Source: Bradyrhizobium diversitatis
GTDB lineage: Bacteria; Pseudomonadota; Alphaproteobacteria; Rhizobiales; Xanthobacteraceae
Direction: 5' to 3'
Length of the DNA stretch: 64,000 bases
NCBI RefSeq assembly: GCF_016031635.1
Contig: NZ_JACEGD010000027.1
Span: forward strand, 62,001 to 126,000
The first letter of the stretch is position 1. The number at the start of each line of letters is the position of its first letter. Positions 1 to 8,614 of the stretch are shown here, in pieces. The position numbers and the translations under genes were made by a program. The notes under the pieces are model-generated. The model was not told the DNA's origin. It made no database searches and was given only the letters and a program-made list of their open reading frames with translations.

Positions 1-903
1 GGTCGCACCGACGATGATGTTGGCGTCCTGGTCGACTTCCTCGCGGATGCGGGTCGCGGCCTCGTCGACCTCGAACAGAGTGAGGTCCTTGCCGCCGGTG
101 ATGGAGATAAGGAGGCCCTTGGCGCCCTTCATCGAGCTATCGTCGATCAGGGGGTTGGCGATCGCGGCTTCCGCGGCGGTCAGCGCGCGCTTGTCGCCGG
201 AGGCTTCGCCGGTACCCATCATCGCCTTGCCCATCTCGCGCATGACGGCGCGGACGTCGGCGAAGTCGAGGTTGATCAGGCCTTCCTTGACCATCAGGTC
301 GGTGATGCAGGCGACGCCCGAATAGAGCACCTGGTCGGCCATCGCGAAGGCGTCGGCGAAGGTGGTCTTCTCGTTGGCGACCCGGAACAGGTTCTGGTTC
401 GGGATGATCAGGAGCGTATCGACGACCTTGTGCAGCTCGTTGATGCCGGCTTCGGCGGTGCGCATGCGGCGGCCGCCTTCGAAGTGGAACGGCTTGGTCA
501 CGACGCCCACGGTGAGGATGCCCATGTCGCGCGCGGTCTTGGCGATCACGGGAGCGGCGCCCGTGCCGGTGCCGCCGCCCATGCCGGCGGTGACGAACAC
601 CATGTTGGCGCCCGAGAGATGGTCGCGCAGCTCGTCGATCACCTCTTCCGCCGCCGCGGCACCGACGTTCGGCTGCGAGCCGGCGCCAAGGCCTTGCGTG
701 ACCGCCGTGCCCATCTGCACGATGCGCTGCGCCTTCGACATCGTCAGCGCCTGCGCGTCGGTGTTGGCGACCACGAAATCGACACCCTGCAGGCCCGCCG
801 TGATCATGTTGTTGACGGCGTTGCCGCCGGCGCCGCCGACGCCGAACACGGTGATCCGGGGCTTCAGTTCGTGAATATCAGGAACATTGATGCTGATGGT
901 CAT
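1..903 (-). CDS. ftsZ: Cell division protein FtsZ (3' part outside the window)
   Basis: Tubulin-like GTPase that polymerises into the Z ring at midcell and recruits the divisome. The visible 301 codons begin MTISINVPDI. The glycine-rich GVGGAGGNAV is at residues 21-30 and the tubulin signature GGGTGTG at 109-115, where the T4 loop contacts GTP phosphates. The gene runs off the left edge, so the rest of the polymerisation domain and the C-terminal FtsA-binding peptide are not visible. The ATG is preceded by GAGAGG at normal spacing. It is the last visible gene of the dcw cluster, 90 bp downstream of ftsA. Identification is secure. Confidence 0.98.
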   Translation of the reverse strand, partial: MTISINVPDIHELKPRITVFGVGGAGGNAVNNMITAGLQGVDFVVANTDAQALTMSKAQRIVQMGTAVTQGLGAGSQPNVGAAAAEEVIDELRDHLSGANMVFVTAGMGGGTGTGAAPVIAKTARDMGILTVGVVTKPFHFEGGRRMRTAEAGINELHKVVDTLLIIPNQNLFRVANEKTTFADAFAMADQVLYSGVACITDLMVKEGLINLDFADVRAVMREMGKAMMGTGEASGDKRALTAAEAAIANPLIDDSSMKGAKGLLISITGGKDLTLFEVDEAATRIREEVDQDANIIVGAT

Positions 904-993
904 GGTTGCTGCCTCTCGATCACGCGCGCGTGGGTTCGCCCCGGCCGGCGGCCGCGGGAGTTGGTGAAAATCGAAGATTGCGGAAAGCCGTCA

Positions 994-2316
994 TCAGAAG
1001 CCCTCGCGTAGCCATCGTCCGACCTTTCCGAAATATCCGCCGGTCCCTGTCCTGACCTGCTGCCCCGTATGCCGCGGTTCGACATGTTCGAGGTGAACAT
1101 ATTGCGGGTAGACCAGGAGTCCGGCCGGCACCGCGAACGCGGCGTTCTTCGCCTCGTTGGGCAGCCGGCCGAAACCGAGCGGACGACCGACCCGCACGGG
1201 CCGGCCGAGAATCTGGGTGCCGAGCTCGACGAGGCCGGTGAGCTGCGAGGCGCCGCCCGACAGCACGACGCGGCCGTTGGGCTCCGAGGCGAAGGGCGAA
1301 TCCTTCAGCTTGTCCCGAACCATTTCGAAGACTTCCTCGGCACGGTGCTTGACGATGTTGGCGATGGTGGCGCGGGAGACGATCCGCGGCAGATCCTGCT
1401 CGTCACCGGCTGTCGGCACAGACATCAGCTCACGCGAGTCCGATCCGCCGGTGATGACGGTCCCGTATAACGTCTTGATTCGCTCGGCATCGGCAATGGT
1501 CGCGGAGAGTCCGCGCGCGAGATCCATCGTGATGTGTTGCCCGCCGACCGCAAAACCCGCCGCATGCACGAAACGGCCGCCGGCATAGACGGCGATCGTG
1601 GTGGTGCCCGCGCCCATCTCGACGACGGCGGCGCCGAGATCGGCCTCGTCGTCGGTCAGCACGGACAGGCCGGCCACATAGGGGCTCGCCGCCATGGCTT
1701 CGACATTGATGTGGCAGCGTTCCACCGCCAGCATCAGGTTCCGCGCCACGGTGGCATCGCAGGTGACGACGTTCATGTCGACGCCGAACTGGTGCGCGAC
1801 CATGCCGCGGGGATCGCGGATGCCCTTGACGCCGTCGAGCGTGTAGCCGACCGGCAGCGCGTGCAGCACGGTGCGGCCCTCGCCGGTGGCGTGGCGCATG
1901 CCGGTGGAGGTGACGCGGTTGACATCGGCCGGCGTCACGGCGCCGCCACGGATGTCCGCGGCGGCTTCGACCAGCTGGCCGGAGAGCCGGCCGCCAGAGA
2001 CCGACAGCAGCACCGACTCGACCCGCACCTTGGCCATCTTCTCCGCGAGCCCGACGGCCTGGCGCACCGCCTGCTCGCATTCGCCGAGATCGATCACCGC
2101 GCCGGCCTTCATCCCGCGCGACTGGATCTGGCTGTAGCCGATCAGTTCCACCGCATGAGTACGGCCGCGCAGCGCATCGCTCGGGGGCGACGGCTTCAGC
2201 CGTGCGATCATGCAGGCGATCTTGCTGGTGCCGATGTCGAGGCAGGCGACGATGCCGCCGCGCTTGTGCGGCATCGGGCGCGTCTTCGGCGTCTGGGTAC
2301 GATCGAGACCGGTCAT
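994..2316 (-). CDS. ftsA: Cell division protein FtsA
   Basis: Actin/Hsp70-fold ATPase that tethers FtsZ filaments to the inner membrane. It is 440 aa, near the family norm of about 420-440. The phosphate-1 motif CLDIGTSKIACMI starts near residue 25, the phosphate-2/adenosine region EMGAGTTTIAVY lies mid-protein, and VVLSGGASQLTG follows in the last third. The C-terminus GRWLREGF fits the amphipathic membrane-targeting helix of the family. An N-terminal extension of about 20 residues precedes the ATPase fold. Its start overlaps the ftsQ stop by 4 bp (ATGA), so the two are probably translationally coupled. Confidence 0.97.
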   Translation of the reverse strand: MTGLDRTQTPKTRPMPHKRGGIVACLDIGTSKIACMIARLKPSPPSDALRGRTHAVELIGYSQIQSRGMKAGAVIDLGECEQAVRQAVGLAEKMAKVRVESVLLSVSGGRLSGQLVEAAADIRGGAVTPADVNRVTSTGMRHATGEGRTVLHALPVGYTLDGVKGIRDPRGMVAHQFGVDMNVVTCDATVARNLMLAVERCHINVEAMAASPYVAGLSVLTDDEADLGAAVVEMGAGTTTIAVYAGGRFVHAAGFAVGGQHITMDLARGLSATIADAERIKTLYGTVITGGSDSRELMSVPTAGDEQDLPRIVSRATIANIVKHRAEEVFEMVRDKLKDSPFASEPNGRVVLSGGASQLTGLVELGTQILGRPVRVGRPLGFGRLPNEAKNAAFAVPAGLLVYPQYVHLEHVEPRHTGQQVRTGTGGYFGKVGRWLREGF

Positions 2317-3347
2317 GCGGAATCCCCGGCCTTCTTTTTCTTCTTGTCCTTGAACTGATCCTCACGCGCCTTGGCGGCGTCCTCCGACAGCTGCACTACC
2401 AGCCGATCGGGCAGGCGCATGTCGACGGCGACTATATCGCGGGAGAACAGCCTGTCGTCCTTGTCGAGCTTCGACAACATCGCAAGCGCGTTGCCGACGT
2501 CCTGCTCGGGCAGGCGGATGTCGAGGCCGTCCTTGAGCCTCAGGTTCCAGCGCCGCTCGCCAACGAAGATCGCGGCTTTCGTCACCGAATTGACCTGCGG
2601 ATAGCGCGCCAGCAGCGCCAGGAAATCGCGCGCCTGCGTGTCGGCACCCTTGCCGACCACGAGCGGCAGCGACAGGAAGCGGCGCGAGACGTAGGGTTCG
2701 AGCACCGCGCCGTCATCGGCGATGACGGAGAGCCGGCCGGCCTCCTGCCACAGCGCGAACGCCTTCCGCTCGGTGAGCTCGATCATGAGCTGGCCCGGAT
2801 AGAGCTTCAGCACGGTCGCATCCGCGATCCAGGGATTGGCCTTGAGCTTGTCGCGCACCGCTTCGGCGTCGAGGAACAGCAGCGAGGAGCGGCCGCTGAC
2901 GCCGCCGATGGCGAGGATCTCGTCCTGGGTGAGCTGCTTGCGGCCGTTGATCACGACCGAGGTGATGCGGAAGCCGGCGGAATTGGCCAGCGCGTTGCGG
3001 GCGTTGCTGACCGCGGTGACGAAGTCCTGGAGATGGCCGCCCTTGACGATGCCGAAGCCGCAGCTTCCGATCAGCAGCAGCACGGTCATGCCGAGTCCGA
3101 CCCGGTGCGGCAGATAGCGCTCGACCAGCGCAACGACGCGCGGTGTCGGCTCACGCTCGACGACGGCCTTGGCCCTGCTCTTGATCTTGTCCTTGGCGGC
3201 GGTGCGCGCGGCCTGGAGTCTTTGCTGGCGCTTGTCCTGCACCCACTCGCGCAGAAGCACGACCGCTCCGACAGCGGCCGCCTTCAGGTCAGCTTGGGGC
3301 CTCAGCGATCTGAAAAGCGATCGGGTGAGGCTTCCTGCTCCATCCAT
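2313..3347 (-). CDS. ftsQ: Cell division protein FtsQ
   Basis: Bitopic divisome protein linking the cytoplasmic Z ring to the periplasmic synthases FtsW and FtsI. It is 344 aa. A long basic cytoplasmic N-terminus is followed by one membrane segment near residues 85-105 (VGLGMTVLLLIGSCGFGI). A POTRA domain follows (VVINGRKQLTQDEILAI), then the FtsQ beta domain (ALWQEAGRLSVIADDGAVL). The C-terminus ends in a lysine run. The start is the first ATG of a well-coded frame; N-terminal length varies in this family, so the start is moderately certain. The 350 bp upstream of it is gene-free and carries tandem repeats, which suggests a separate ftsQAZ promoter. Confidence 0.95.
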   Translation of the reverse strand: MDGAGSLTRSLFRSLRPQADLKAAAVGAVVLLREWVQDKRQQRLQAARTAAKDKIKSRAKAVVEREPTPRVVALVERYLPHRVGLGMTVLLLIGSCGFGIVKGGHLQDFVTAVSNARNALANSAGFRITSVVINGRKQLTQDEILAIGGVSGRSSLLFLDAEAVRDKLKANPWIADATVLKLYPGQLMIELTERKAFALWQEAGRLSVIADDGAVLEPYVSRRFLSLPLVVGKGADTQARDFLALLARYPQVNSVTKAAIFVGERRWNLRLKDGLDIRLPEQDVGNALAMLSKLDKDDRLFSRDIVAVDMRLPDRLVVQLSEDAAKAREDQFKDKKKKKAGDSA

Positions 3348-3697
3348 TGCACGAGCTCGTCAACAGTTTCCCCGCGACAGCGCGCGGATCCTGGCGAACA
3401 TGACGTCTCGGACCTGCCGGGCCGGGTGCTGGTCTTCAGCAGAAGAAAACCTCTCCCCTTCAAAGCGTTCGCTGGAGGTGACATCACCCGCGACAGCTCA
3501 CGCGCCGGCAGCCAAAGCGCCATATGCGCCGCCAGCGTTAACCTTCGGACGTCCTGGTAAACAAAAGGTAAAATTCGTTAACGACATGCGCATTTTGCCC
3601 CGCGATATCCGGCATTTGTGGCGCGATGTCCGGCATTTTACCGGTTTTGGCCGCCAAACCGGGCGATTTCGCCGATCCGGCCGTTAACCAGTCCCGA
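3348..3697. promoter_or_regulatory. ddl-ftsQ intergenic region with a tandem 21-bp repeat, candidate ftsQAZ promoter
   Basis: No gene is seen in these 350 bp. The part next to ddl is less GC-rich than its surroundings and holds three imperfect units with a 21-bp period at 3583-3642. The two best are 17-bp copies at 3601-3617 and 3622-3638 that differ at one base, with core CCGGCATTT. GTTAAC-type motifs occur near 3538, 3577 and 3683 and recall half-sites of the cell-cycle regulator CtrA, but no full TTAA-N7-TTAA site is seen. A regulator-bound ftsQAZ promoter is an inference. Confidence 0.45.
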
Positions 3698-4684
3698 CTA
3701 TTTCCGCACGCGCTGCCCGGCGAGCTCGACCAGGCCGCGCAGGAAGTCGACGAACTCGATCCCTGCGGCTTTCAGCGCCTTGGGGTAGAGCGAGGACTTG
3801 GTCAGCCCGGGGAGCGTGTTGGTTTCGAGATAGACGAGGCCCTTGTCGGAGACGATGAAGTCCGAGCGGGAATAGCCGGTGCAGGACATCGCGCGATGCG
3901 CCAGCATCGCCTGCTCCTCGAGCGCGGCGGTGATCTCGGGTGCGAAGCGGCCGGGACAGATCTCCTGGGTCGACTTCAGGAGATATTTCGCGGCGTAGTC
4001 GAAATTGCCCTCGCCCGGAATGATCTCGATCGGCGGCAGCGAGACGATCGAGCCATCGGTGCGCTCCAGCACGCCGCAGGTCGCTTCGACGCCGGCAATA
4101 TAGGGCTCGATCACATACTCTTCGTGCTTGGCCGCATTGCGGACGGCGACGAGGTCCTGCTTGGCGTTGACGAAGATCAGCCCGTAGCTCGAGCCGTCGC
4201 GCGCCGGCTTCGCGATCAGTCTTCCGTATTCGGCGAAGGCCTCGTCGACCTTATCAAGCACAACGTTCGATGGCGGCGTCACGCCGCCGAGGGCGGCGAA
4301 TCGCTTGGCCGCGAGCTTGTCGAAGGCCAGGTGCGAGGAGGCCGAGCCCGAGCCGGTGAAGGGCACGCCGCGCACCTCGCACATCACCTGCAATTCGCCG
4401 TTCTCGGCCCGTCCGCCATGCAGGCCGAGCACCAGCACCCGCCCTTCCGCCTTGGCCTGGTCGAGCGCCTGCTCCAGCGGAATGCCCGATGTGCCCGGCT
4501 TGAACTCGTCCTCGAACGGACGGGTGTGTTCGAGCAGCTGCTTCGACTGGACGACATGCACCTTGTCCTCGACGTCCCACCACCAGAGATCGGCCTCGGG
4601 CAATGCCTGATGCAGGGCCTGGGCCGACGCGACCGAAACCAGACGCTCCCGGTTGGAGCCGCCGAAAAGAATGGTGATGCGCAT
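3698..4684 (-). CDS. ddl: D-alanine--D-alanine ligase
   Basis: ATP-grasp ligase that makes D-Ala-D-Ala for MurF. It is 328 aa from MRITILFGG; an in-frame upstream ATG lies inside an intergenic repeat and is rejected. The C-terminal half is canonical: GYSRSDF, then YLETNTLPGLT with the E-x-N metal ligands. Mid-protein GSSYGL fits the ATP-binding loop. The N-terminal half departs from typical DdlB: GGSNRERLVS replaces the usual GGxSxEREVS pattern, and LHGGRAENGE replaces HGxxGEDG. It lies between murB and ftsQ, the normal dcw position. The enzyme assignment is firm; the divergence is an observation. Confidence 0.9.
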   Translation of the reverse strand: MRITILFGGSNRERLVSVASAQALHQALPEADLWWWDVEDKVHVVQSKQLLEHTRPFEDEFKPGTSGIPLEQALDQAKAEGRVLVLGLHGGRAENGELQVMCEVRGVPFTGSGSASSHLAFDKLAAKRFAALGGVTPPSNVVLDKVDEAFAEYGRLIAKPARDGSSYGLIFVNAKQDLVAVRNAAKHEEYVIEPYIAGVEATCGVLERTDGSIVSLPPIEIIPGEGNFDYAAKYLLKSTQEICPGRFAPEITAALEEQAMLAHRAMSCTGYSRSDFIVSDKGLVYLETNTLPGLTKSSLYPKALKAAGIEFVDFLRGLVELAGQRVRK

Positions 4685-4703
4685 TCGCTGCCTCTGTTTC
4701 TTT

Positions 4704-4781
4704 GTCATTCCGGGGCGCGCAAAGCGCGAACCCGGAATCTCGAGGTTCCGGGTTCGGTGCTTCGCACCGCCCCGGAACGAC
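4704..4781. repeat. Palindromic intergenic repeat (GTCATTCCGGGGC family)
   Basis: About 78 bp with mirrored ends (GTCATTCCGGGGC at one end, GCCCCGGAACGAC at the other) and an inner CCCGGAATCTCGAGGTTCCGGG palindrome. It fills the gap between murB and ddl, leaving 2 bp to the murB stop. Related copies are at 12698-12774, 22830-22930, 24004-24106 and 45771-45899. Confidence 0.8.
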
Positions 4782-4783
4782 AC

Positions 4784-5704
4784 TCACGCGGACATCCCGA
4801 TCCGCTTGATTTCCCAGTGTAGCTCGATTCCGGAATTTGCCTTCACCCGTTCGCGCACGGTCTCGCCGAGCGTCTCGATATCGTGCGCGGTGGCATCGCC
4901 GGTGTTGATCAGGAAATTGCAGTGCATCTCGGAGACCTGCGCGCCGCCAACGCGCAGGCCGCGGCACCCGGCGGCGTCGATCAGCTTCCAGGCGGAGTGC
5001 CCCGGCGGGTTCTTGAAGGTCGAGCCGCCGGTCTTTTCCCGGATCGGCTGCGCAGTCTCGCGATGGCTTTGCACCTCCGCCATGCGCGCGCGGATTGCTT
5101 CCGAATCCCTGATCTCGCCGCGAAAGCGGGCGGAGGTGAAGATGATGGAGGCATCGACGCCGCTGTTGCGGTAGACGAACTTCATGTCGGCGTTGGAGAA
5201 GACGTGCTTCGTGCCGTCGCGCCCCACACCCCTCGCCTCGATGAGGACATCCTTGGTCTCGCCGCCATTGGCGCCCGCATTCATGCGCAGCGCCCCGCCG
5301 ATCGTGCCGGGAATGCCGAAGTAGAATTCGAGCCCGCCGATATTCGCGGACGCCGCCACCTCCGCCACGCGCTTGTCGAGCGCGGCCGCGCCGGCGGTGA
5401 CGACGTCTCCGCTCGCGCTCGCCTCGCCGAAGGCGCGCGGCGCAAGCCGGATCACGACGCCCGCAATGCCGCCGTCGCGCACGATCAGGTTGGAGCCGAC
5501 GCCGACGACGTAGACCGGAATGTCGCTGTCGAGATGCGCGAGGAAATAGGCGAGATCGTCCTCGTCCGCCGGCGTGAACAGCGCTTGCGCCGGGCCGCCA
5601 ACGCGAAACCAGGTGAGCTCGGCGAGCGACTGGTTGGCGAGCAGCCGGCCGCGCAAGTCTGGCATCGCGGCTTTGAGAGCGGGTGTGATGTCGGGGAAGC
5701 TCAT
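4784..5704 (-). CDS. murB: UDP-N-acetylenolpyruvoylglucosamine reductase
   Basis: FAD enzyme that reduces UDP-GlcNAc-enolpyruvate to UDP-MurNAc with NADPH in the cytoplasm. It is 306 aa. FAD-binding motifs are TWFRVGGPA near residue 30 and VVGVGSNLIVRDGG near 66-79. The substrate-binding region includes FYFGIPGTIGGALRMNAGANGGE. The C-terminal domain has GGSTFKNPPGHSAWKLID, carrying the catalytic serine region, and ends in a conserved glutamate region (IELHWEIKRIG). The start is ATG, MSFPDITP. A 366-bp repeat-filled gap separates it from murC, so co-transcription must run through several hairpins. Confidence 0.97.
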   Translation of the reverse strand: MSFPDITPALKAAMPDLRGRLLANQSLAELTWFRVGGPAQALFTPADEDDLAYFLAHLDSDIPVYVVGVGSNLIVRDGGIAGVVIRLAPRAFGEASASGDVVTAGAAALDKRVAEVAASANIGGLEFYFGIPGTIGGALRMNAGANGGETKDVLIEARGVGRDGTKHVFSNADMKFVYRNSGVDASIIFTSARFRGEIRDSEAIRARMAEVQSHRETAQPIREKTGGSTFKNPPGHSAWKLIDAAGCRGLRVGGAQVSEMHCNFLINTGDATAHDIETLGETVRERVKANSGIELHWEIKRIGMSA

Positions 5705-5759
5705 GCCGCCTCCGAGAGTGAGGTAGGCAAGCTGCTTCCGTTCCCTCCTCCCTTGTGGG

Positions 5760-5929
5760 CAGGCCTATCGCATATGAGCAGTACACCTTCGGGCACGACA
5801 ATCTCCACATCGTCATGGCCGGGCTTGTCCCGGCCATCCACGCCTTGCCACGCAGCACAAAGAACGTGGATGCCCGGGACAAGCCCGGGCATGACGACCT
5901 CTGGTGAAGGCGCAAATGCGATAGCCCTG
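5760..5929. mobile_element. MITE-like element with 17-bp inverted ends and a 10-bp target duplication
   Basis: A 170-bp segment. The left end CAGGCCTATCGCATATG (5760-5776) and the reverse complement of the right end, CAGGGCTATCGCATTTG (5913-5929), match at 15 of 17 positions. It is bracketed by the direct repeat CCCTTGTGGG at 5750-5759 and 5930-5939. The interior carries facing GGCCGGGCTTGTCCCGGCC and GCCCGGGACAAGCCCGGGC palindromes and no open reading frame of note. Terminal inverted repeats plus a target duplication are the hallmark of a non-autonomous transposable element. A relative with the same ends is at 60649-60858. Confidence 0.7.
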
Positions 5930-6033
5930 CCCTTGTGGGGGAGGGTCAGGGAGGGGGGTAGCCCCAAGCGAGAACGGAGTTTGTGGCTACCCCTCTCCCC
6001 CACCCTGCCCCACAAGGGGGGAGGGAGCGCAGT
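5930..6033. repeat. Long palindrome between murC and murB
   Basis: An inverted repeat of about 100 bp. The left arm starts CCCTTGTGGGGGAGGG and the right arm ends CCCCACAAGGGG, with GGTAGCC / GGCTACC near the centre. It would form a strong hairpin in the dcw transcript. The element at 5760-5929 is inserted at its edge. Similar GC-rich palindromes of the same style are at 40430-40568 and 50684-50867. Confidence 0.75.
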
Positions 6034-6071
6034 GTGCCGCGTGGCGGCATAGGAGCTGCACAAGTGCATGC

Positions 6072-7475
6072 TCACCCCAGCGCCTTCAACTGGTCCGGCA
6101 AGGCGTAGGCCCATTGCGTGATGTTGCCGGCGCCGAGGCACACGACGAGATCGCCGGGCTTTGCGAGCCCCTTGACGATGCCCGCCAGCTCCGATGCCGC
6201 CGGCAGCGGGATCACCTCGCGATGGCCGTGGGCGCGCAGGCCGGCGACGAAGTGATCGCGGTCGATGCCCTCGATCGGCGCTTCGCCTGCGGAATAGACA
6301 TCGGCCACGATCACCGCATCGGCGTCGTTGAAGCAGGTGCAGAATTCCTCGAACAGCGATTGCAGGCGGGTGTAGCGGTGCGGCTGCACCACGGCGATGA
6401 CCTTGCCGGTGTAGGAATCGCGCGCCGCTTTCAGCACCGCCGCGATCTCCACGGGGTGATGGCCGTAATCGTCGATGATGGTGACGCCGTTCCATTCGCC
6501 GGTCTTGGTGAAGCGGCGCTTGACGCCACCGAAACCTGCGATGGCACTGCGGATCGCCTCGTCGGACACACCGAGCGCGTGAGCGACCGCAATCGCCGCC
6601 GTCGCGTTGGAGGCGTTGTGCCGGCCCGGCATCGGCAGCGCGAGGTCGGCGATCTCGTGCGTGGTGCCTGCCTTGCGGTCGCGGATCACGACCTTGAACT
6701 TCGAGCCGCCGCCGCCCGCGGTGAGATCGACCAGGCGCGCATCGGCCTGCGGATTTTCCCCGTAGGTGATGATGCGGCGGTCCTCGATCCTGCCGACGAG
6801 GCTCTGCACCACCGGATGATCGATGCACATCACGGCAAAGCCGTAGAACGGCAGATTCTCGACGAAGTGACGGAAGGCGTCCTGCACGGCCTCGAAGGTC
6901 TTGAAGTGGTCGAGATGCTCGGGGTCGACATTGGTGACGATCGCGACATCGGTCGGCAGCTTCAGGAAGGTGCCGTCGCTCTCGTCGGCCTCCACCACCA
7001 TCCAGTCGCCGGCCCCCAGCCGCGCGTTGGAGCCGTAGGCATTGATGATGCCGCCGTTGATCACGGTGGGATCGAGCCCGCCGGCATCGAGCAGCGTTGC
7101 GACCATCGTGGTCGTCGTGGTCTTGCCGTGGGTGCCTGCGATGGCGACGCAGCTCTTCAAGCGCATCAGCTCGGCCAGCATTTCGGCGCGGCGCACCACG
7201 GGAATGCGCCTCTCGCGCGCCGCCATCAATTCCGGATTGTCGCGCTTGATCGCGGAGGACACGACCACGACCTCGGCTCCATCGACATTCTCGGCCTTGT
7301 GGCCGACCGAAACCTTCGCGCCCTTCTTGCGCAGACGGTCGAGATTGTAGTTGTCGGAGGCGTCCGAGCCCTGCACGGCATAGCCGAGATTGACCAGCAC
7401 CTCGGCGATGCCGCTCATCCCGATCCCGCCGATCCCGACGAAGTGGATGGGTCCGATCTCGCGCGGCAGTCTCAT
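6072..7475 (-). CDS. murC: UDP-N-acetylmuramate--L-alanine ligase
   Basis: Adds the first amino acid (L-Ala) to UDP-MurNAc, using ATP. It is 467 aa, the family norm. The N-terminal Rossmann domain starts IHFVGIGGIGMSGIAEVL. The ATP loop GTHGKTTTTTM is near residues 113-123. VVEADESDGTFL and NVDPEHLDHF follow in the central domain, and DDYGHHPVEIAAVL marks the start of the C-terminal domain. The start is ATG (MRLPREIGPIHFVG). A 218-bp gap with no recognised feature separates it from the upstream methyltransferase-like gene. Confidence 0.98.
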   Translation of the reverse strand: MRLPREIGPIHFVGIGGIGMSGIAEVLVNLGYAVQGSDASDNYNLDRLRKKGAKVSVGHKAENVDGAEVVVVSSAIKRDNPELMAARERRIPVVRRAEMLAELMRLKSCVAIAGTHGKTTTTTMVATLLDAGGLDPTVINGGIINAYGSNARLGAGDWMVVEADESDGTFLKLPTDVAIVTNVDPEHLDHFKTFEAVQDAFRHFVENLPFYGFAVMCIDHPVVQSLVGRIEDRRIITYGENPQADARLVDLTAGGGGSKFKVVIRDRKAGTTHEIADLALPMPGRHNASNATAAIAVAHALGVSDEAIRSAIAGFGGVKRRFTKTGEWNGVTIIDDYGHHPVEIAAVLKAARDSYTGKVIAVVQPHRYTRLQSLFEEFCTCFNDADAVIVADVYSAGEAPIEGIDRDHFVAGLRAHGHREVIPLPAASELAGIVKGLAKPGDLVVCLGAGNITQWAYALPDQLKALG

Positions 7476-7693
7476 GGCTGTATCTCTGTCTAGTCCGGCT
7501 GCGGCCGCGGCATTACCCCCGTCGTGGCCGGCCAGCGGCGAATCTCCTCCACTTCATGCAAGACCGGACGGATCGGGACAAGCCCGGTGCGGCCTCCAAA
7601 CGAGGTAATTTCCCGCTTGGATGCCCCATTTTGGCCGGTTTCGCGGGCCGCGAGACCCGCATTCGGAGCACGGGGACCATGTCGCCGCTGCGG

Positions 7694-8524
7694 TCAGAGG
7701 GAGCCGGTTCGCGCGACCGCCTCATCCTGGAGATCGAGCACGTGAAGATAGTTGCGCAGGCGATTGGCCTCGAGCGCGCCAATGAGCTTGTTCTGATGAT
7801 ACGGCAACAGGAGATCGGCGAGCGGCGCGCTCCAGGGCGCGTCCAGATCGAAGATCACCCCGAGCCCGAATACGGCCGGGATCTCGGCAAAGCCGAGCTC
7901 GCGGCCGCCCCTGAGCGCGTCGGCCAGAAAGTCGTCGATCGCCGTCATCACGCCGTTGCGCGCACCGCCGGAGACCTCGGCAAACGCGAACTGGCCCATG
8001 CCGCGAAAGCCGCGCCCTTTGACGAGGGCTGCCTGACCGGGAACCGCACCGGCGTCAAAGCTGTAGGCGTGGCGATACTCGGCTGGAATTCGCTCGGGCG
8101 CATAGTAGAAATCGCGCCGACCACACGGCCAGCCGATGTCGTGCACGAAGACCAGAAGCGGCTTGCCGGCGCGACGGCTGATCGCATCGATGTGGCCGAG
8201 CTCGTTGTAGACCGTGTACCAGTTGTGATCGCCATCGACGACCCAGGCATCGGCCTCGTCAACATCGGCGAACGCCTCCAGGCTCGTTTTTGCGAGATGG
8301 CGAACGTCCGGGCTGATCTTCAGCCACTCCATGAATTCGTGCTTCGGCGCGGGATCGACGGCGGTGAGGTGTCCGCCGCGCTCACGACAATGCGCGGCAA
8401 GGAAAGGCGACATGCCACCATATTCCGAGCCGATCTCGACGATCTCGCGCGCATCCGCGAGCCTGAGTGCCTCGAGGACCAGATCGGAAAACTCCGCGAG
8501 GGAGTGAATCAGCAGGCCTGCCAC
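7694..8524 (-). CDS. SAM-dependent methyltransferase-like protein inside the dcw cluster
   Basis: It is 276 aa from the GTG start chosen here. VEIGSEYGGMSPFLA is a class I SAM-binding motif I, followed by HLTAVDPAPKHEF (acidic residue after beta-2) and DADAWVVDGDHNWYTVYNEL. The layout matches the Methyltransf_24-like family often found near glycan genes. The start was chosen because GGAGGAT sits 7 bp upstream of GTG 8524; in-frame ATG 8590 and TTG 8596 lack a clear ribosome site. It lies between murG and murC, where the conserved dcw order has no such gene. The substrate is unknown. Confidence 0.7.
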   Translation of the reverse strand: MAGLLIHSLAEFSDLVLEALRLADAREIVEIGSEYGGMSPFLAAHCRERGGHLTAVDPAPKHEFMEWLKISPDVRHLAKTSLEAFADVDEADAWVVDGDHNWYTVYNELGHIDAISRRAGKPLLVFVHDIGWPCGRRDFYYAPERIPAEYRHAYSFDAGAVPGQAALVKGRGFRGMGQFAFAEVSGGARNGVMTAIDDFLADALRGGRELGFAEIPAVFGLGVIFDLDAPWSAPLADLLLPYHQNKLIGALEANRLRNYLHVLDLQDEAVARTGSL

Positions 8525-8614
8525 CAACAAATCCTCCACCGGGCACGATTGAACCTGCCGCGCGTGCGACCATCGAGCCGAGCGACCCATGTGCAAGCTT
8601 GAACGGCGCGGAGG

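Noticed and set aside
3302..3523. Minus-strand frame of 73 codons upstream of and overlapping ftsQ
   Set aside because: It overlaps the well-supported ftsQ start in another frame, has no ribosome site and no family features.
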